A DNA stretch of 64,000 nucleotides from Phyllobacterium myrsinacearum (GCF_014138285.1 NZ_JACGXN010000007.1:62001-126000), one strand, 5' to 3'. Shown: positions 25,584 through 36,464, counted from the first letter of the stretch. The notes: generated from the letters alone by a model not told the origin. Numbers and translations are program-made.

Positions 25584-26453
25584 TTAAACAGCACCAACCC
25601 GTGCAATCAATCGCTCCGCCCGGCGCAGATGCGGACGGTCGAACATCAGCCCGTCAATGCCGATGACTCCCGCCGAGGGATCATCGGCAAACGCCTGAAT
25701 GATCTTCTGTGCCTGCGCAATTGCTTCGGCTGATGGCGTGAACACCCTGTTGATGACAGGGACCTGCGCCGGATGAATGGCGAGTTTCGCGGTGAAGCCG
25801 TCGCGTTCCGCCTCGGCGCACTCGCGCGCAAGACCGTCATCGTCCTTGTAGTTGATGTAAACCGTATCGATGGCAGCGACATCGGCGGCCGAAGCGCCGA
25901 GAATGGTCAGTGCGCGCGCCAGCCGGAAAACATCGGTGTAACGGCCATTGTCATCCCGCACAGCGCGCGCGCCAATGACCGCCGACAGGTCTTCGGCACC
26001 CCAGCTGAGACCGAACAGCCGTGACGTTGCATCGGGATAGCTTGCCGCCGATAGCGTGCCCAAAGCGGTTTCCGTGATGATGGCAAGTATCTGCGTCGCG
26101 CCTTCCGTTGCGCCAGCCCGGGCCTCGTGCACGTTCAGCTTGGCCGAAAGGCGCGTCACATCCTTGCCGCTGTTGGATTTCGGCAGCAGGATTCCATGGG
26201 GTAGCGATGGCATCACCGCGTCCAGATCGGCATCAGCGAGGCCGCTGGTCAGATCATTGATGCGCACGAACAGCCGCGGCGAATTTTGATTGCGATTCGA
26301 TTTGAGGAAATCGGCGGCGATCGTCCGCGCAGCCGCCTTGCGCTCGGCACTCACCGAATCCTCCAGATCGATCAGCAGCACATCGGCTCCGCTGGTTAGA
26401 CCCTTTTCGAGTTTCTTTTCCGAATCGCCCGGTACAAACAGAAGTGAACGCAT
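25584..26453 (-). CDS. HpcH/HpaI (CitE-like) CoA-ester lyase
   Basis: The 289-residue TIM-barrel protein reads MRSLLFVPGDSEKKLEKGLT, then DVLLIDLEDSV, ...RLFVRINDL..., LPKSNSG, ...IITETALGTL (metal-binding Glu) and AIHPAQVPVINRVFTPS. This is the signature of malyl-CoA/beta-methylmalyl-CoA/citramalyl-CoA lyases. Its ATG overlaps the stop of an upstream MaoC-type hydratase by one base, so the two are translationally coupled. Hydratase plus lyase suggests reversible hydration and C-C cleavage of a mesaconyl-CoA-like or itaconyl-CoA-like ester. The exact substrate is inferred, not shown. Confidence 0.88.
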   Translation of the reverse strand: MRSLLFVPGDSEKKLEKGLTSGADVLLIDLEDSVSAERKAAARTIAADFLKSNRNQNSPRLFVRINDLTSGLADADLDAVMPSLPHGILLPKSNSGKDVTRLSAKLNVHEARAGATEGATQILAIITETALGTLSAASYPDATSRLFGLSWGAEDLSAVIGARAVRDDNGRYTDVFRLARALTILGASAADVAAIDTVYINYKDDDGLARECAEAERDGFTAKLAIHPAQVPVINRVFTPSAEAIAQAQKIIQAFADDPSAGVIGIDGLMFDRPHLRRAERLIARVGAV

Positions 26454-26908
26454 CAGGCTGCACTCTTCGATTTCATCATCGCCTGGCGTGTGCATTTGGC
26501 CACGAGAACGCCGTTCTGGTTGTAGGCGCGGTGCTCGAACTCGACAATGCCACGATCCGGCTTGGATTTGGACGGCCGCGTTGACATGACAGTGGTTTCC
26601 ACCCGCACTGTATCCCCGTGAAACAGCGGTGAGGGAAAGGTTACGTCGGTCATGCCCAGATTGGCGATTGTCGTGCCGATGGTGGTGTCATTGACGGAAA
26701 TACCGATCATCAGTCCGAGTGTGAACAGCGAATTGACCAGCGGCTTGCCCCATTCGGTCTTGCCGGCAAAGTCAAAGTCGATGTGCAGCGGCTGCGTGTT
26801 GAGCGTCATGACCGAGAACAGCATGTTGTCGCTTTCGGTGACGGTCTTGCGCAGGCTGTGATTGAAGACGTGCCCGACTTCGAATTCTTCCAGATACAGT
26901 CCGGCCAT
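26453..26908 (-). CDS. MaoC-family (R)-hydratase
   Basis: The 151-residue hot-dog-fold protein reads YLEEFEVGHVFNHSLRKTVT, then DNMLFSVMTLNTQPLHIDFDFA (catalytic Asp/His region), and ends with the strand MSTRPSKSKPDRGIVEFEHRAYNQNG. It resembles mesaconyl-CoA hydratase-like MaoC proteins found beside CoA-ester lyases. It should add water across an enoyl-CoA double bond. The start at 26908 is family-typical; the lyase gene follows with a one-base overlap. Confidence 0.9.
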   Translation of the reverse strand: MAGLYLEEFEVGHVFNHSLRKTVTESDNMLFSVMTLNTQPLHIDFDFAGKTEWGKPLVNSLFTLGLMIGISVNDTTIGTTIANLGMTDVTFPSPLFHGDTVRVETTVMSTRPSKSKPDRGIVEFEHRAYNQNGVLVAKCTRQAMMKSKSAA

Positions 26909-27091
26909 GTGCTGGCGTCTCCTCAATGCGCGTTTTTGCGGGAGATTAGGGCTGCTTTGGCGGCTTCGCAACATGGCAGCATAAACTTCTCCAGTGCGGC
27001 CGTAACAACATGGTTAATCGATATGGTGAACTGATCGTAAACCTTTTGTTGTTAGCCTGACTTATAATAAAAGCTTGGGGTCTAACAAATC

Positions 27092-28240
27092 ATGACAATA
27101 CAGCATTATCTGGCGATGGTCGGACATGCTTCGGCGGCACAACGTTGCCATGCCGCGGGTGCTCTGGCTCACATCTATCTCGAGACTGGCCGTGCCTTTG
27201 AAGACCGCTGTGCGGCGGAAGCCGCGCTGACACTGCTGCTGGATGATCCGTCGCCAAAAGTGCGCCTTGCCCTGGCAGAAGCCTTTTCCACCAGCGCGCA
27301 TGCACCGGTGCACATCGTTGCCAGCCTGTCACGCGACCAGATCGAGATAGCAACCTATATGCTCGCCCGGTCGACCGTGCTGACCGACATTGATCTGATC
27401 GACTGCGTTGCCGCAGGATGCGGCGAGACCCAGAAAGTCGTTGCGGGCAGGGCAAGGGTTTCATTCGCTGTCAGTGCCGCCCTGATCGAGATTGCCGAGC
27501 CTATCGCAATCCAGGCGTTGCTCGCCAACAGCCGGGCCCAGATTGCCGATATCAGTTTTCGCCGCCTTATCGAACGCTTTGGCCATATGCCTGATGTTCG
27601 TTCGCTTCTGGCTGACGATGACCGCCTGCCTGCCGATTGCCGTCACGCGCTGGCGATCAAGGTAGCCGAGGCGCTCTGCCGGATGGATATCGTCATGGCG
27701 CTCATGGGCGAACGCCGGGCGAAACGCATCACCAGCGAGGCTTGTGTCAAGGCATCGATAAGTCTGGTGGCCGCGACGCCTCCGGTTCAATATCCGGCGC
27801 TGATCGAGCATCTGCAGTTGCGCGGCGATCTGACGACGGCTTTTGTCATCCGCATCGTAGCTTCAGGCAAGATCGATTTTTTCGGCGCCGTACTGGTTTC
27901 GCTTTCCGGGCAGAATCTGTCGCGTGTCCGTAATCTCCTGATAGACGGCCGTGATGCCGCGCTGGCTGCGCTGTTCAATGCGGCGGGTTTGCCAGATAGT
28001 ACGCATCAGCCTTTGCGTATTGCCCTGCATGCGTGGCGTGACGTTGCCAATGGCAAACTGGCTATCGGGCCACAGGAAGTCACGCGCCGTATGATGGAGC
28101 ATCTCGTGCCGGAAAATCACGGGCTTTCCACCGACCTTGCCGCCGCGAATGACGATATGCAGTCCCTGTTGCGCAAGATCTATCTGGAGGCGATTCGAGA
28201 GAATGCGCGGGATCATGCGCTGGCGATGGCAGCCGCCTGA
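27092..28240 (+). CDS. DUF2336 domain protein
   Basis: The 382-residue, almost wholly alpha-helical protein has HEAT-like repeats (AALTLLLDDPSPKVRLALAEAF, RDQIEIATYMLARSTVLTD...) and the mid-region DISFRRLIERFGHMPDVRSLL typical of DUF2336, a family nearly confined to alphaproteobacteria. No catalytic motif is evident; it is probably a scaffold. It stands alone between divergent/parallel neighbours. Confidence 0.85.
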   Translation: MTIQHYLAMVGHASAAQRCHAAGALAHIYLETGRAFEDRCAAEAALTLLLDDPSPKVRLALAEAFSTSAHAPVHIVASLSRDQIEIATYMLARSTVLTDIDLIDCVAAGCGETQKVVAGRARVSFAVSAALIEIAEPIAIQALLANSRAQIADISFRRLIERFGHMPDVRSLLADDDRLPADCRHALAIKVAEALCRMDIVMALMGERRAKRITSEACVKASISLVAATPPVQYPALIEHLQLRGDLTTAFVIRIVASGKIDFFGAVLVSLSGQNLSRVRNLLIDGRDAALAALFNAAGLPDSTHQPLRIALHAWRDVANGKLAIGPQEVTRRMMEHLVPENHGLSTDLAAANDDMQSLLRKIYLEAIRENARDHALAMAAA

Positions 28241-28455
28241 TCGGCGTTTTCGGCCATGGGCACGCATTTGATTACAAAATTCCATCGTCCGGCGAATGAA
28301 TGAATACGCGGCTCGCGTATTCTGTGATGCAAAATTGCTTTTTTGCGCTCTGGTGAACGGGCGGAAATGCTCTGTCCATGCGAAACTCTTATGAATTTCA
28401 AAGAGTTGCAGCCGAATGCTATGGTTTTTGACCATTGCCGGAAGATCAGGCTGAA

Positions 28456-28471
28456 TAATAAGACAGTATTA
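28456..28471. promoter_or_regulatory. palindrome upstream of the bkd operon
   Basis: TAATA-AGACAG-TATTA is a perfect 5-bp inverted repeat with a 6-base spacer, 60 bases before the bkdA1 start. It lies in the AT-rich end of the 290-base gap 28241-28530. BkdR/Lrp-type regulators bind such AT-rich dyads, but no regulator gene is adjacent. Confidence 0.35.
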
Positions 28472-28530
28472 CTGACCTAATATTTCATGGTAGAGTGCAT
28501 GAAAAGTCGCGTGACTGGGAGGTCTGCTGA

Positions 28531-29778
<1,248 letters not shown>

Positions 29779-29781
29779 TCG

Positions 29782-30795
29782 ATGCCGCGTAAAACAATGA
29801 TTGAAGCCATCCGCGATGCGATGGACACGATGATGGAACGCGATGACAATGTGGTCGTGTTCGGTGAAGACGTTGGATTCTTTGGTGGCGTTTTCCGCTG
29901 TACCCATGGTTTGCAGGCCAAATACGGCAAGACCCGCTGTTTCGATGCCCCGATCAGCGAAGGCGGTATCGTCGGTGCCGCCATCGGCATGGCGGCTTAC
30001 GGCCTCAAGCCCTGTGTCGAGATCCAGTTCGCCGATTATGTCTATCCTGCCTATGACCAGATTGTTTCGGAAGCGGCGCGCCTGCGCTACCGTTCCAATG
30101 GCGGCTTTACCTGCCCGATTGTCATCCGCATGCCGGCAGGCGGCGGTATTTTCGGCGGTCAGACCCACAGTCAGAGCCCGGAAGCATTGTTCACACACGT
30201 ATCCGGTCTGAAGGTCGTCGTGCCGTCCAATCCGCATGACGCCAAGGGCCTGCTGATTGCATCTCTGGAAGATCCGGATCCGGTGATCTTCCTTGAACCA
30301 AAGCGGCTCTATAATGGTCCGTTCGACGGTCATCATGACCGTCCGGTGACGCCGTGGTCGAAGCACGAACTGGGTGAAGTGCCTGATGGGCATTATACAG
30401 TGCCGCTGGGCAAAGCCATCAAGCGTCGCGAAGGTAAGCAGCTGACCGTGCTTGCCTATGGCACTATGGTTTATGTGGCCGAGGCCGCCGCCGAGGAAAA
30501 CGGCATCGATGCGGAGATCATCGATCTGCGTACGCTGCTGCCGCTCGATCTCGAAACGATCGTCGAGTCTGTCACCAAGACGGGCCGCTGCGTCATCGTG
30601 CACGAGGCAACGTTGACATCGGGTTTCGGTGCTGAACTGGCGGCACTGGTCCAGCAGCATTGTTTCTACAATCTCGAAGCGCCGGTGGCGCGGGTGACGG
30701 GCTGGGACACGCCCTATCCGCATGCGCAGGAGTGGGACTATTTCCCCGGTCCCGCGCGCGTTGGCCGTGCATTGCTTGAAACGCTGGAAGGGTAG
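29782..30795 (+). CDS. bkdA2: branched-chain 2-oxoacid dehydrogenase E1 beta subunit
   Basis: The 337-residue protein reads MIEAIRDAMDTMMERDDNVVVFGEDVGFFGG, then CFDAPISEGGIVGAAIGMAAYGLKPCVEIQFADYVYPAYDQ, and carries the transketolase C-terminal domain (IEIIDLRTLLPLDLETI-type, DAEIIDLRTLLPLDLETIVESV). It pairs with BkdA1 to form the E1 heterotetramer. It starts 3 bases after the bkdA1 stop, which supports equimolar translation. Confidence 0.96.
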   Translation: MPRKTMIEAIRDAMDTMMERDDNVVVFGEDVGFFGGVFRCTHGLQAKYGKTRCFDAPISEGGIVGAAIGMAAYGLKPCVEIQFADYVYPAYDQIVSEAARLRYRSNGGFTCPIVIRMPAGGGIFGGQTHSQSPEALFTHVSGLKVVVPSNPHDAKGLLIASLEDPDPVIFLEPKRLYNGPFDGHHDRPVTPWSKHELGEVPDGHYTVPLGKAIKRREGKQLTVLAYGTMVYVAEAAAEENGIDAEIIDLRTLLPLDLETIVESVTKTGRCVIVHEATLTSGFGAELAALVQQHCFYNLEAPVARVTGWDTPYPHAQEWDYFPGPARVGRALLETLEG

Positions 30796-30804
30796 GAGCA
30801 GACG

Positions 30805-32091
30805 ATGGGTGAATTTGTCATCAAGCTGCCGGATGTGGGTGAAGGCGTTGCAGAAGCCGAACTCGTCGAATGGCATGTGAAGGTCGGTGATCTCGTGCGC
30901 GAGGATATGATCCTTGCCGCCGTCATGACCGACAAGGCGACCGTTGAAATTCCGTCCCCGGTGGACGGTGAAATCCTGTGGCTGGGCGGCGAGATCGGGC
31001 AGGTGATTGCCATCGGCTCGCCGATCATCCGCCTGAAGGTCGAAGGCGAGGGCCACGCTCCCGCCGCGGAACCGGCCAAGCCCGTCAAGGCTGAAGAACC
31101 AAAGCCTCAGCCCGCGAGGGCAGAGCCAAAGCCGGAGATCAAGGCTGAAAAGCCTGCCGCCCCGGTTGTTCATGCGCCTGTATCCGCGCCACTTACATCA
31201 GGTGCGCCGCGTGCCGAAGGGGACAGGGCTCTGGCCTCACCGGCAGTCCGTCTCCGGGCACGTGACGCTGGGATCGACCTGCGTCAGGTAACCGGTACCG
31301 GTCCGGCCGGACGCATTACCCATGAAGATCTCGACACCTTCTTTGCCCGTGGTTCGCAAAAGCCCGTGGTCTCGGGACTTGCGCCCGATACATCGGTGAA
31401 GGAGATCAAGGTGGTGGGCCTGCGCCGCAAGATTGCGGAGAAGATGGCGATTGCCAAATCGCACATCCCGCACATCACCTATGTCGAGGAGATCGACGTC
31501 ACATCGCTGGAAGAACTGCGCGCCTTGTTGAATAACAAGAAGCGCGCCGACCAGCCGAAGCTGACGCTGCTGCCGTTCCTGATGCGCGCCATGGTGAAAG
31601 CCATCGCCGAACAGCCGCAGCTGAACGCTCTATACGACGATGATGCCAATATCATTCATCAGCATGGCGGCGTGCATATCGGCATCGCTGCGCAAACGCC
31701 CTCCGGCCTCGTGGTTCCCGTCGTCAAACATGCGGAAGCCCGCGATCTCTGGGGCTGTGCCGCCGAAGTCAATCTTCTGGCGGATGCAGCAAAGACCGGC
31801 ACGGCAACGCGCGAGCAACTGACGGGTTCGACCATCACCATCACCTCGCTGGGCAGCATGGGCGGTATCGTCACTACCCCTGTCATCAATTATCCGGAAG
31901 TCGCCATCATCGGCGTAAACAAGATGATGACCCGGCCGATGTGGGACGGCGCGGCGTTTATTCCGCGCAAGATGATGAACCTGTCCTCAAGCTTCGATCA
32001 CCGCGTGATCGATGGCTGGGACGCCGCAGTCTTTATTCAGCGGATCAAGACGCTGCTCGAAACGCCAGCGCTGATATTCGTGGAGGGTTGA
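30805..32091 (+). CDS. bkdB: dihydrolipoyl transacylase (E2) of the branched-chain complex
   Basis: The 428-residue protein has one lipoyl domain (lipoyl lysine K44 in MTDKATVEIPSPVDG), an Ala/Pro/Lys-rich hinge (about 80-130), an E1/E3-binding domain (SPAVRLRARDAGIDLRQVTG, then GPAGRITHEDL) and the catalytic core ending SSSFDHRVIDGWDAAVF, with the active-site HxxxD. It forms the core of BCKDH. It starts 9 bases after bkdA2. One lipoyl domain is normal for BCKDH E2. Confidence 0.96.
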   Translation: MGEFVIKLPDVGEGVAEAELVEWHVKVGDLVREDMILAAVMTDKATVEIPSPVDGEILWLGGEIGQVIAIGSPIIRLKVEGEGHAPAAEPAKPVKAEEPKPQPARAEPKPEIKAEKPAAPVVHAPVSAPLTSGAPRAEGDRALASPAVRLRARDAGIDLRQVTGTGPAGRITHEDLDTFFARGSQKPVVSGLAPDTSVKEIKVVGLRRKIAEKMAIAKSHIPHITYVEEIDVTSLEELRALLNNKKRADQPKLTLLPFLMRAMVKAIAEQPQLNALYDDDANIIHQHGGVHIGIAAQTPSGLVVPVVKHAEARDLWGCAAEVNLLADAAKTGTATREQLTGSTITITSLGSMGGIVTTPVINYPEVAIIGVNKMMTRPMWDGAAFIPRKMMNLSSSFDHRVIDGWDAAVFIQRIKTLLETPALIFVEG

Positions 32092-32095
32092 TCCG

Positions 32096-33493
32096 ATGAA
32101 AGATATTTCCTGCAAGCTGCTGGTCATCGGCGCTGGCCCTGGCGGCTATGTCTGCGCCATCCGCGCCGGACAGCTCAATGTCGATACGGTGATTGTCGAA
32201 GCGGCGAAGGTCGGCGGCACATGCCTGCTCGTCGGCTGCATTCCCTCGAAGGCGCTCATCCATGCGGCCGATGAATTCGCCAAGGTGGCGCATTTTGCCG
32301 TCGGACAGACGCCGCTCGGCATCTCGGTTGCCGAACCCGCGATTGATTTTTCCAAGACAATCGCCTGGAAGGACGGGATCGTCAGCCGTCTCAATAATGG
32401 CGTTGCCGGCCTGCTCAAGAAGGCCAATGTCAAGATCGTCACCGGACGCGCCAGTTTTCGCGATGGCAAGACCATCGAGGTGGAAACCTTGACCGGCCAG
32501 CAGATCATCCGCGCTGAAAACGTCGTCATCGCCACCGGTTCGGCTCCGGTCGAAGTGCCGTCACTGCCATTCGGCGGCAATGTCATTTCGTCGACGGAAG
32601 CGCTTTCGCTGCCGGAAATCCCTGAGAAGCTCGTCGTGGTCGGCGGTGGCTATATCGGGCTCGAACTCGGTACGGCCTTTGCCAAGCTGGGTTCCAAGGT
32701 CACGGTTGTCGAAGCGCAGTCGAAAGTTCTGCCGCAATATGATGCGGAGCTGACCCGTCCCGTGGTCAAGCATCTGAACGAGCTCGGCATTACTGTCCTG
32801 ACCGGCGCGAAAGCCAAGGGTGTCAGCAGCAAGGGCGACGCTTTGCTGATCGAAACGGCCGATGGCAAGGACGAGCGCATCGCTGCCGACAAGATTCTGG
32901 TCACGGTCGGGCGCAAGCCTGTCACCTCAGGCTGGGGGCTCGAAGAGATCGATATCGATATGGATGGCCGCTTTGTTCGCATTGACGACAAGTGCCGCAC
33001 CTCCATGCGCGGCGTCTATGCCATCGGCGATGTGACCGGCGAACCGATGCTGGCACACCGCGCCATGGCGCAGGGCGAGATGGTGGCGGAAATCGTTGCG
33101 GGTGAAAACCGCAGCTGGGACAAGCGGGCCATTGCCGCCGTCTGCTTCACCGATCCGGAAATCGTCACGGTGGGCTTGTCGCCGGATGAGGCCAAGCAGG
33201 CTGGTCATGAGATCAAGATCGGGCTGTTTCCCTTTGCCGCCAATGGCCGCGCCATGACCAAGGAAGGCGAGGAGGGCTTTGTCCGGGTGGTGGCGGCGGC
33301 CAGCAATCACCTGATCCTCGGCATTCAGGCCGTTGGCCATGGTGTTTCCGAACTGTCGGCCTCTTTCGCGCTCGCCGTGGAAATGGGTGCGCGCCTGGAA
33401 GATATCGCCGGTACGATCCATGCCCATCCGACACAGGGCGAGGGCTTTCAGGAAGCCGCGCTCAAGGCGCTGGGTCACGCGCTGCATATCTAG
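32096..33493 (+). CDS. lpdV: dihydrolipoamide dehydrogenase (E3) of the branched-chain complex
   Basis: The 465-residue flavoprotein has N-terminal FAD motif VIGAGPGGYVCAIRAGQL, redox disulfide GGTCLLVGCIPSK (C43/C48), NAD-binding GGGYIGLELGTAFAKLG and the C-terminal catalytic pair HAHPTQGEGFQE. The canonical asparagine of GGTCLNVGCIPSK is Leu here, a substitution also seen in some Bkd-type E3s. It reoxidises the E2 lipoyl groups. As the last gene of the operon, it is followed by a strong terminator. Confidence 0.95.
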   Translation: MKDISCKLLVIGAGPGGYVCAIRAGQLNVDTVIVEAAKVGGTCLLVGCIPSKALIHAADEFAKVAHFAVGQTPLGISVAEPAIDFSKTIAWKDGIVSRLNNGVAGLLKKANVKIVTGRASFRDGKTIEVETLTGQQIIRAENVVIATGSAPVEVPSLPFGGNVISSTEALSLPEIPEKLVVVGGGYIGLELGTAFAKLGSKVTVVEAQSKVLPQYDAELTRPVVKHLNELGITVLTGAKAKGVSSKGDALLIETADGKDERIAADKILVTVGRKPVTSGWGLEEIDIDMDGRFVRIDDKCRTSMRGVYAIGDVTGEPMLAHRAMAQGEMVAEIVAGENRSWDKRAIAAVCFTDPEIVTVGLSPDEAKQAGHEIKIGLFPFAANGRAMTKEGEEGFVRVVAAASNHLILGIQAVGHGVSELSASFALAVEMGARLEDIAGTIHAHPTQGEGFQEAALKALGHALHI

Positions 33494-33518
33494 AACAGGT
33501 TTGTTCCCGCATCAGGAG

Positions 33519-33542
33519 GGCGCCGGAAACGGCGCCTTTTTT
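33519..33542 (+). terminator. intrinsic terminator of the bkd operon
   Basis: GGCGCC, GGAAAC loop, GGCGCC, then six T's: a textbook Rho-independent terminator 26 bases after the lpdV stop. Confidence 0.9.
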
Positions 33543-33618
33543 GTTTAAGTCGATGCGAAGCAGTGTTTTCCCGTTGCCACGCCCGCTTTTGCGTCTGGCT
33601 GTTGAAAGAGAGAATGAC

Positions 33619-33687
33619 GGGCGGTCCTTGGAACGCGGGTCTGGGGTAGTCTGGTATGCGATGCTTGCGATCCAAGGACCACCCGCC
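33619..33687. repeat. imperfect long inverted repeat
   Basis: GGGCGGTCCTTGGAACGC (33619-33636) is mirrored by GCGATCCAAGGACCACCCGC (from 33667) with a 30-base loop. It differs from families A and B. The flanking stretch 33545-33940 otherwise shows no gene; ORFs there have no family resemblance. Confidence 0.55.
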
Positions 33688-33943
33688 CCGGCGATTTGTG
33701 TCTTCGCCTGTTCTGCCCTTTCACCAGTCCCTTTCGGGTCTCTATGAAGCTGTGGCAGAGGGGCGAAACCTCCTCGTCCCATGGGTTTTCTCCCCACAGG
33801 CCAAAGCGCCGATCCTTTCCCGACTTTCGAAAGTTTCCGGAAGCATTCCCGCCGGAAAGGACACGATGAGAATAAGCGAGGATGAGAACTGTTGGATAAG
33901 TTGGTGTGATTTTCTTACGAAGGGCAAAACTGAGGACTGGTTC

Positions 33944-34103
33944 ACCCCCCTCTGCCCTGTCGGGCATCTCCCCCGCAAGGGGGGAGATCAGCCTTCACAA
34001 CTGTTTCAGATAATCTTCAACAGCTGAAAGTTGAGCGAGATGGTCGATGACAATGTGATCTCCCCCCTTGCGGGGGAGATGCCCGACAGGGCAGAGGGGG
34101 GTG
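33944..34103. repeat. palindromic intergenic repeat, family B, copy 2
   Basis: Both arms are in the short form (ACCCCCCTCTGCCCTGTCGG...CTCCCCC and its reverse complement), flanking a core that starts CAGCCTTCACAACTGTTTCA and ends GATGACAATGTGATCT. The core is more diverged than in copies 1 and 3. Confidence 0.92.
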
Positions 34104-34227
34104 AGAACATGGGTAAACTCTGCACAACAAGCGTGCGTGGTTCTGCAACCCGCCGAAAATGATCTGCCCTAAAACAAAATGGCGATGCAAAGCACCGCCA
34201 TTTGAAAACATTTTCCATGAATAAAGA

Positions 34228-36333
34228 TCAGATATCCAGTTCTTCCACAAACGCCGCGCGGTCCTGAATGAAGCGGAAGCGCGCTTCCGGCTTGGTGCCC
34301 ATCAGGTCGTCCACCGCAATTCTGGTTTCCTCGATCCATTCCTCGTCGATCTGAACGCGCAGAAGTGTGCGCTTCCTGCGATCCATCGTCGTTTCCTTAA
34401 GCTGGTCGGCGCGCATTTCGCCGAGGCCCTTGAACCGTCCGATTTCGATCTTGCCCTTGCCGGTGAACAGCGTGCGCATCAGTTCATCCTTATGCGCATC
34501 ATCACGGGCATAGGCGACCTTGCCACCCTGGGCGATACGATAAAGCGGCGGGACACCGAGGAACAGATGACCGTTGCGGATCAGTTCCGGCATTTCCTGA
34601 TAGAAGAATGTGATAAGCAGCGAGGCGATGTGCGCACCGTCGACGTCAGCGTCGGTCATGATGATAACGCGGTCATAGCGCAGATCTTCATCGCGGTATT
34701 TTGACCGGGTACCGCAGCCGAGCGCCTGGATCAGATCGCCGATCTGCTGGTTGGCCGTCATCTTTTCACGTCCGGCACTGACCACATTGAGGATCTTGCC
34801 GCGCAGGGGCAGAACCGCCTGCGTGGCACGATCACGCGCCTGCTTGGCCGAACCGCCAGCGGAATCACCCTCGACGATGAAGATCTCGGCGCCGAGCGCG
34901 CCGGTCTGGCTGCAATCGGCAAGCTTGCCCGGCAGGCGCAGCTTGCGCACCGCCGACTTGCGGTTGACTTCCTTTTCCTGACGGCGCTTGACGCGTTCGT
35001 CGGCGCGCTCCACCACCCAGTCGAGTAGCTTCGATGCTTCCTGAGGCGAGGCGGCAAGCCAATGATCGAACGGATCGCGGATGGCATTCTCGACAATGCG
35101 CTGTGCCTCGACCGTGGCAAGCTTGTCCTTGGTCTGGCCGACGAATTCCGGCTCGCGGATGAACACCGAAAGCATGGCCGCTGACGAGATCATCACATCA
35201 TCGGTGGTGATAATCGACGCGCGCTTGTTGCCGGTCAGTTCCGCATAGGCTTTCAGCCCGCGGGTGAGGGCAATACGCAGGCCCGCTTCGTGGGTGCCGC
35301 CTTCCCCTGTTGGAATGGTGTTGCAGTACGAATTGACAAAGCCGTCGCCGCCATACCACGCAACCGCCCATTCCAGAGCGCCGTGACCGCCTGTTTTTTC
35401 CGTCTTGCCCGCGAACATCTCGCGCGTGACTTGAAAATCCTTGCCAAGCGAGGCAGCAAGATAATCCTTCAGCCCGCCGGGGAAGTGAAAAACCGCCTTG
35501 TCAGGCGTCGGATCCTTCGGATCAAGCAGGGACGGCGCGCAGTTCCAGCGGATTTCAACGCCACCGAAGAGATAGGCCTTTGACCGGGTCATCTTGAAAA
35601 GACGGGCCGGATCGAACTTGGCACCCTGACCGAAAATCTCGGGATCCGGGTGGAAGGTCACACGTGTGCCGCGACGGTTGTGCACCTCGCCGACATCCTC
35701 GATCGGTCCGAGCGGATGACCACGGGAGAACCGCTGCCGGTAAAGACGGCGATTGCGGGCAACCTCCACCTCCACATGATCGGAAAGGGCATTCACCACG
35801 GAAATACCGACGCCGTGCAGACCGCCGGAGGTTTCATAAACGTCGGAATCAAACTTGCCGCCCGCATGCAGGGTGGTCATGATGACTTCGAGCGCGGACT
35901 TGCCCAGCTGCTTCGGGTCCGGATGCGGATCGACTGGAATACCGCGGCCATTATCCGTGACTGAGAGATAGCCGTTTTCATCCAGTTCGATATCGATGAA
36001 GTTGGCGTGGCCGGCAACAGCCTCGTCCATGGAGTTGTCGATGACTTCGGCGAAGAGGTGGTGCATGGCACGCTCGTCCGTACCGCCGATATACATGCCC
36101 GGACGACGGCGAACGGGCTCAAGACCGTCGAGAACCTGAATCTGAGCGGCATTGTAACCGCCGTTGCTGTCAGGAGCTGCCCGTGCCTGTGCCTTCGCTG
36201 CGGGGATCGGCGCGATTTTCACAGGCGGTGCCACCGGGGTGACAGCCGCTTCAGCGCGCGGTTGATCGACGGCTGCCTGGCGTTCCTGGGCTGTTTTGAC
36301 TACCGCTGAAAAGAGGTCGTTGTTGTCATCCAT
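34228..36333 (-). CDS. parE: DNA topoisomerase IV subunit B
   Basis: The 701-residue protein is the ATPase subunit of topoisomerase IV, which decatenates daughter chromosomes. After an Ala/Pro-rich extension of about 60 residues comes the GHKL ATPase (EPVRRRPGMYIGGTDERAMH and EVIDNSMDEAVAG), the transducer, the TOPRIM domain (EGDSAGGSAKQARDRATQA; TDADVDGAHIASLL) and a C-terminal gyrase-B domain (RFKGLGEMRADQLKETTMDR). ParE rather than GyrB is indicated by length, the absence of the GyrB insertion and the KLRLPGKLADCSQ type of sequence. parC is not in the window. Confidence 0.96.
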   Translation of the reverse strand: MDDNNDLFSAVVKTAQERQAAVDQPRAEAAVTPVAPPVKIAPIPAAKAQARAAPDSNGGYNAAQIQVLDGLEPVRRRPGMYIGGTDERAMHHLFAEVIDNSMDEAVAGHANFIDIELDENGYLSVTDNGRGIPVDPHPDPKQLGKSALEVIMTTLHAGGKFDSDVYETSGGLHGVGISVVNALSDHVEVEVARNRRLYRQRFSRGHPLGPIEDVGEVHNRRGTRVTFHPDPEIFGQGAKFDPARLFKMTRSKAYLFGGVEIRWNCAPSLLDPKDPTPDKAVFHFPGGLKDYLAASLGKDFQVTREMFAGKTEKTGGHGALEWAVAWYGGDGFVNSYCNTIPTGEGGTHEAGLRIALTRGLKAYAELTGNKRASIITTDDVMISSAAMLSVFIREPEFVGQTKDKLATVEAQRIVENAIRDPFDHWLAASPQEASKLLDWVVERADERVKRRQEKEVNRKSAVRKLRLPGKLADCSQTGALGAEIFIVEGDSAGGSAKQARDRATQAVLPLRGKILNVVSAGREKMTANQQIGDLIQALGCGTRSKYRDEDLRYDRVIIMTDADVDGAHIASLLITFFYQEMPELIRNGHLFLGVPPLYRIAQGGKVAYARDDAHKDELMRTLFTGKGKIEIGRFKGLGEMRADQLKETTMDRRKRTLLRVQIDEEWIEETRIAVDDLMGTKPEARFRFIQDRAAFVEELDI

Positions 36334-36464
36334 ATCGTATTTTGGCCAATGCTACAGGGGCTGCGAATCACCAGCAATCTTTACATGCTTCGCATGGAAA
36401 CGCGATGGGAGTTCGTGATCTGTTCCGGGGTTCATCACAGAACTATGCGTTGAAACGCCAAGTT

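Noticed and set aside
33656..34027. 123-aa plus-strand ORF after the bkd terminator
   Set aside because: It reads into the arm of family B copy 2 and ends within the repeat. No domain or ribosome binding site supports it.
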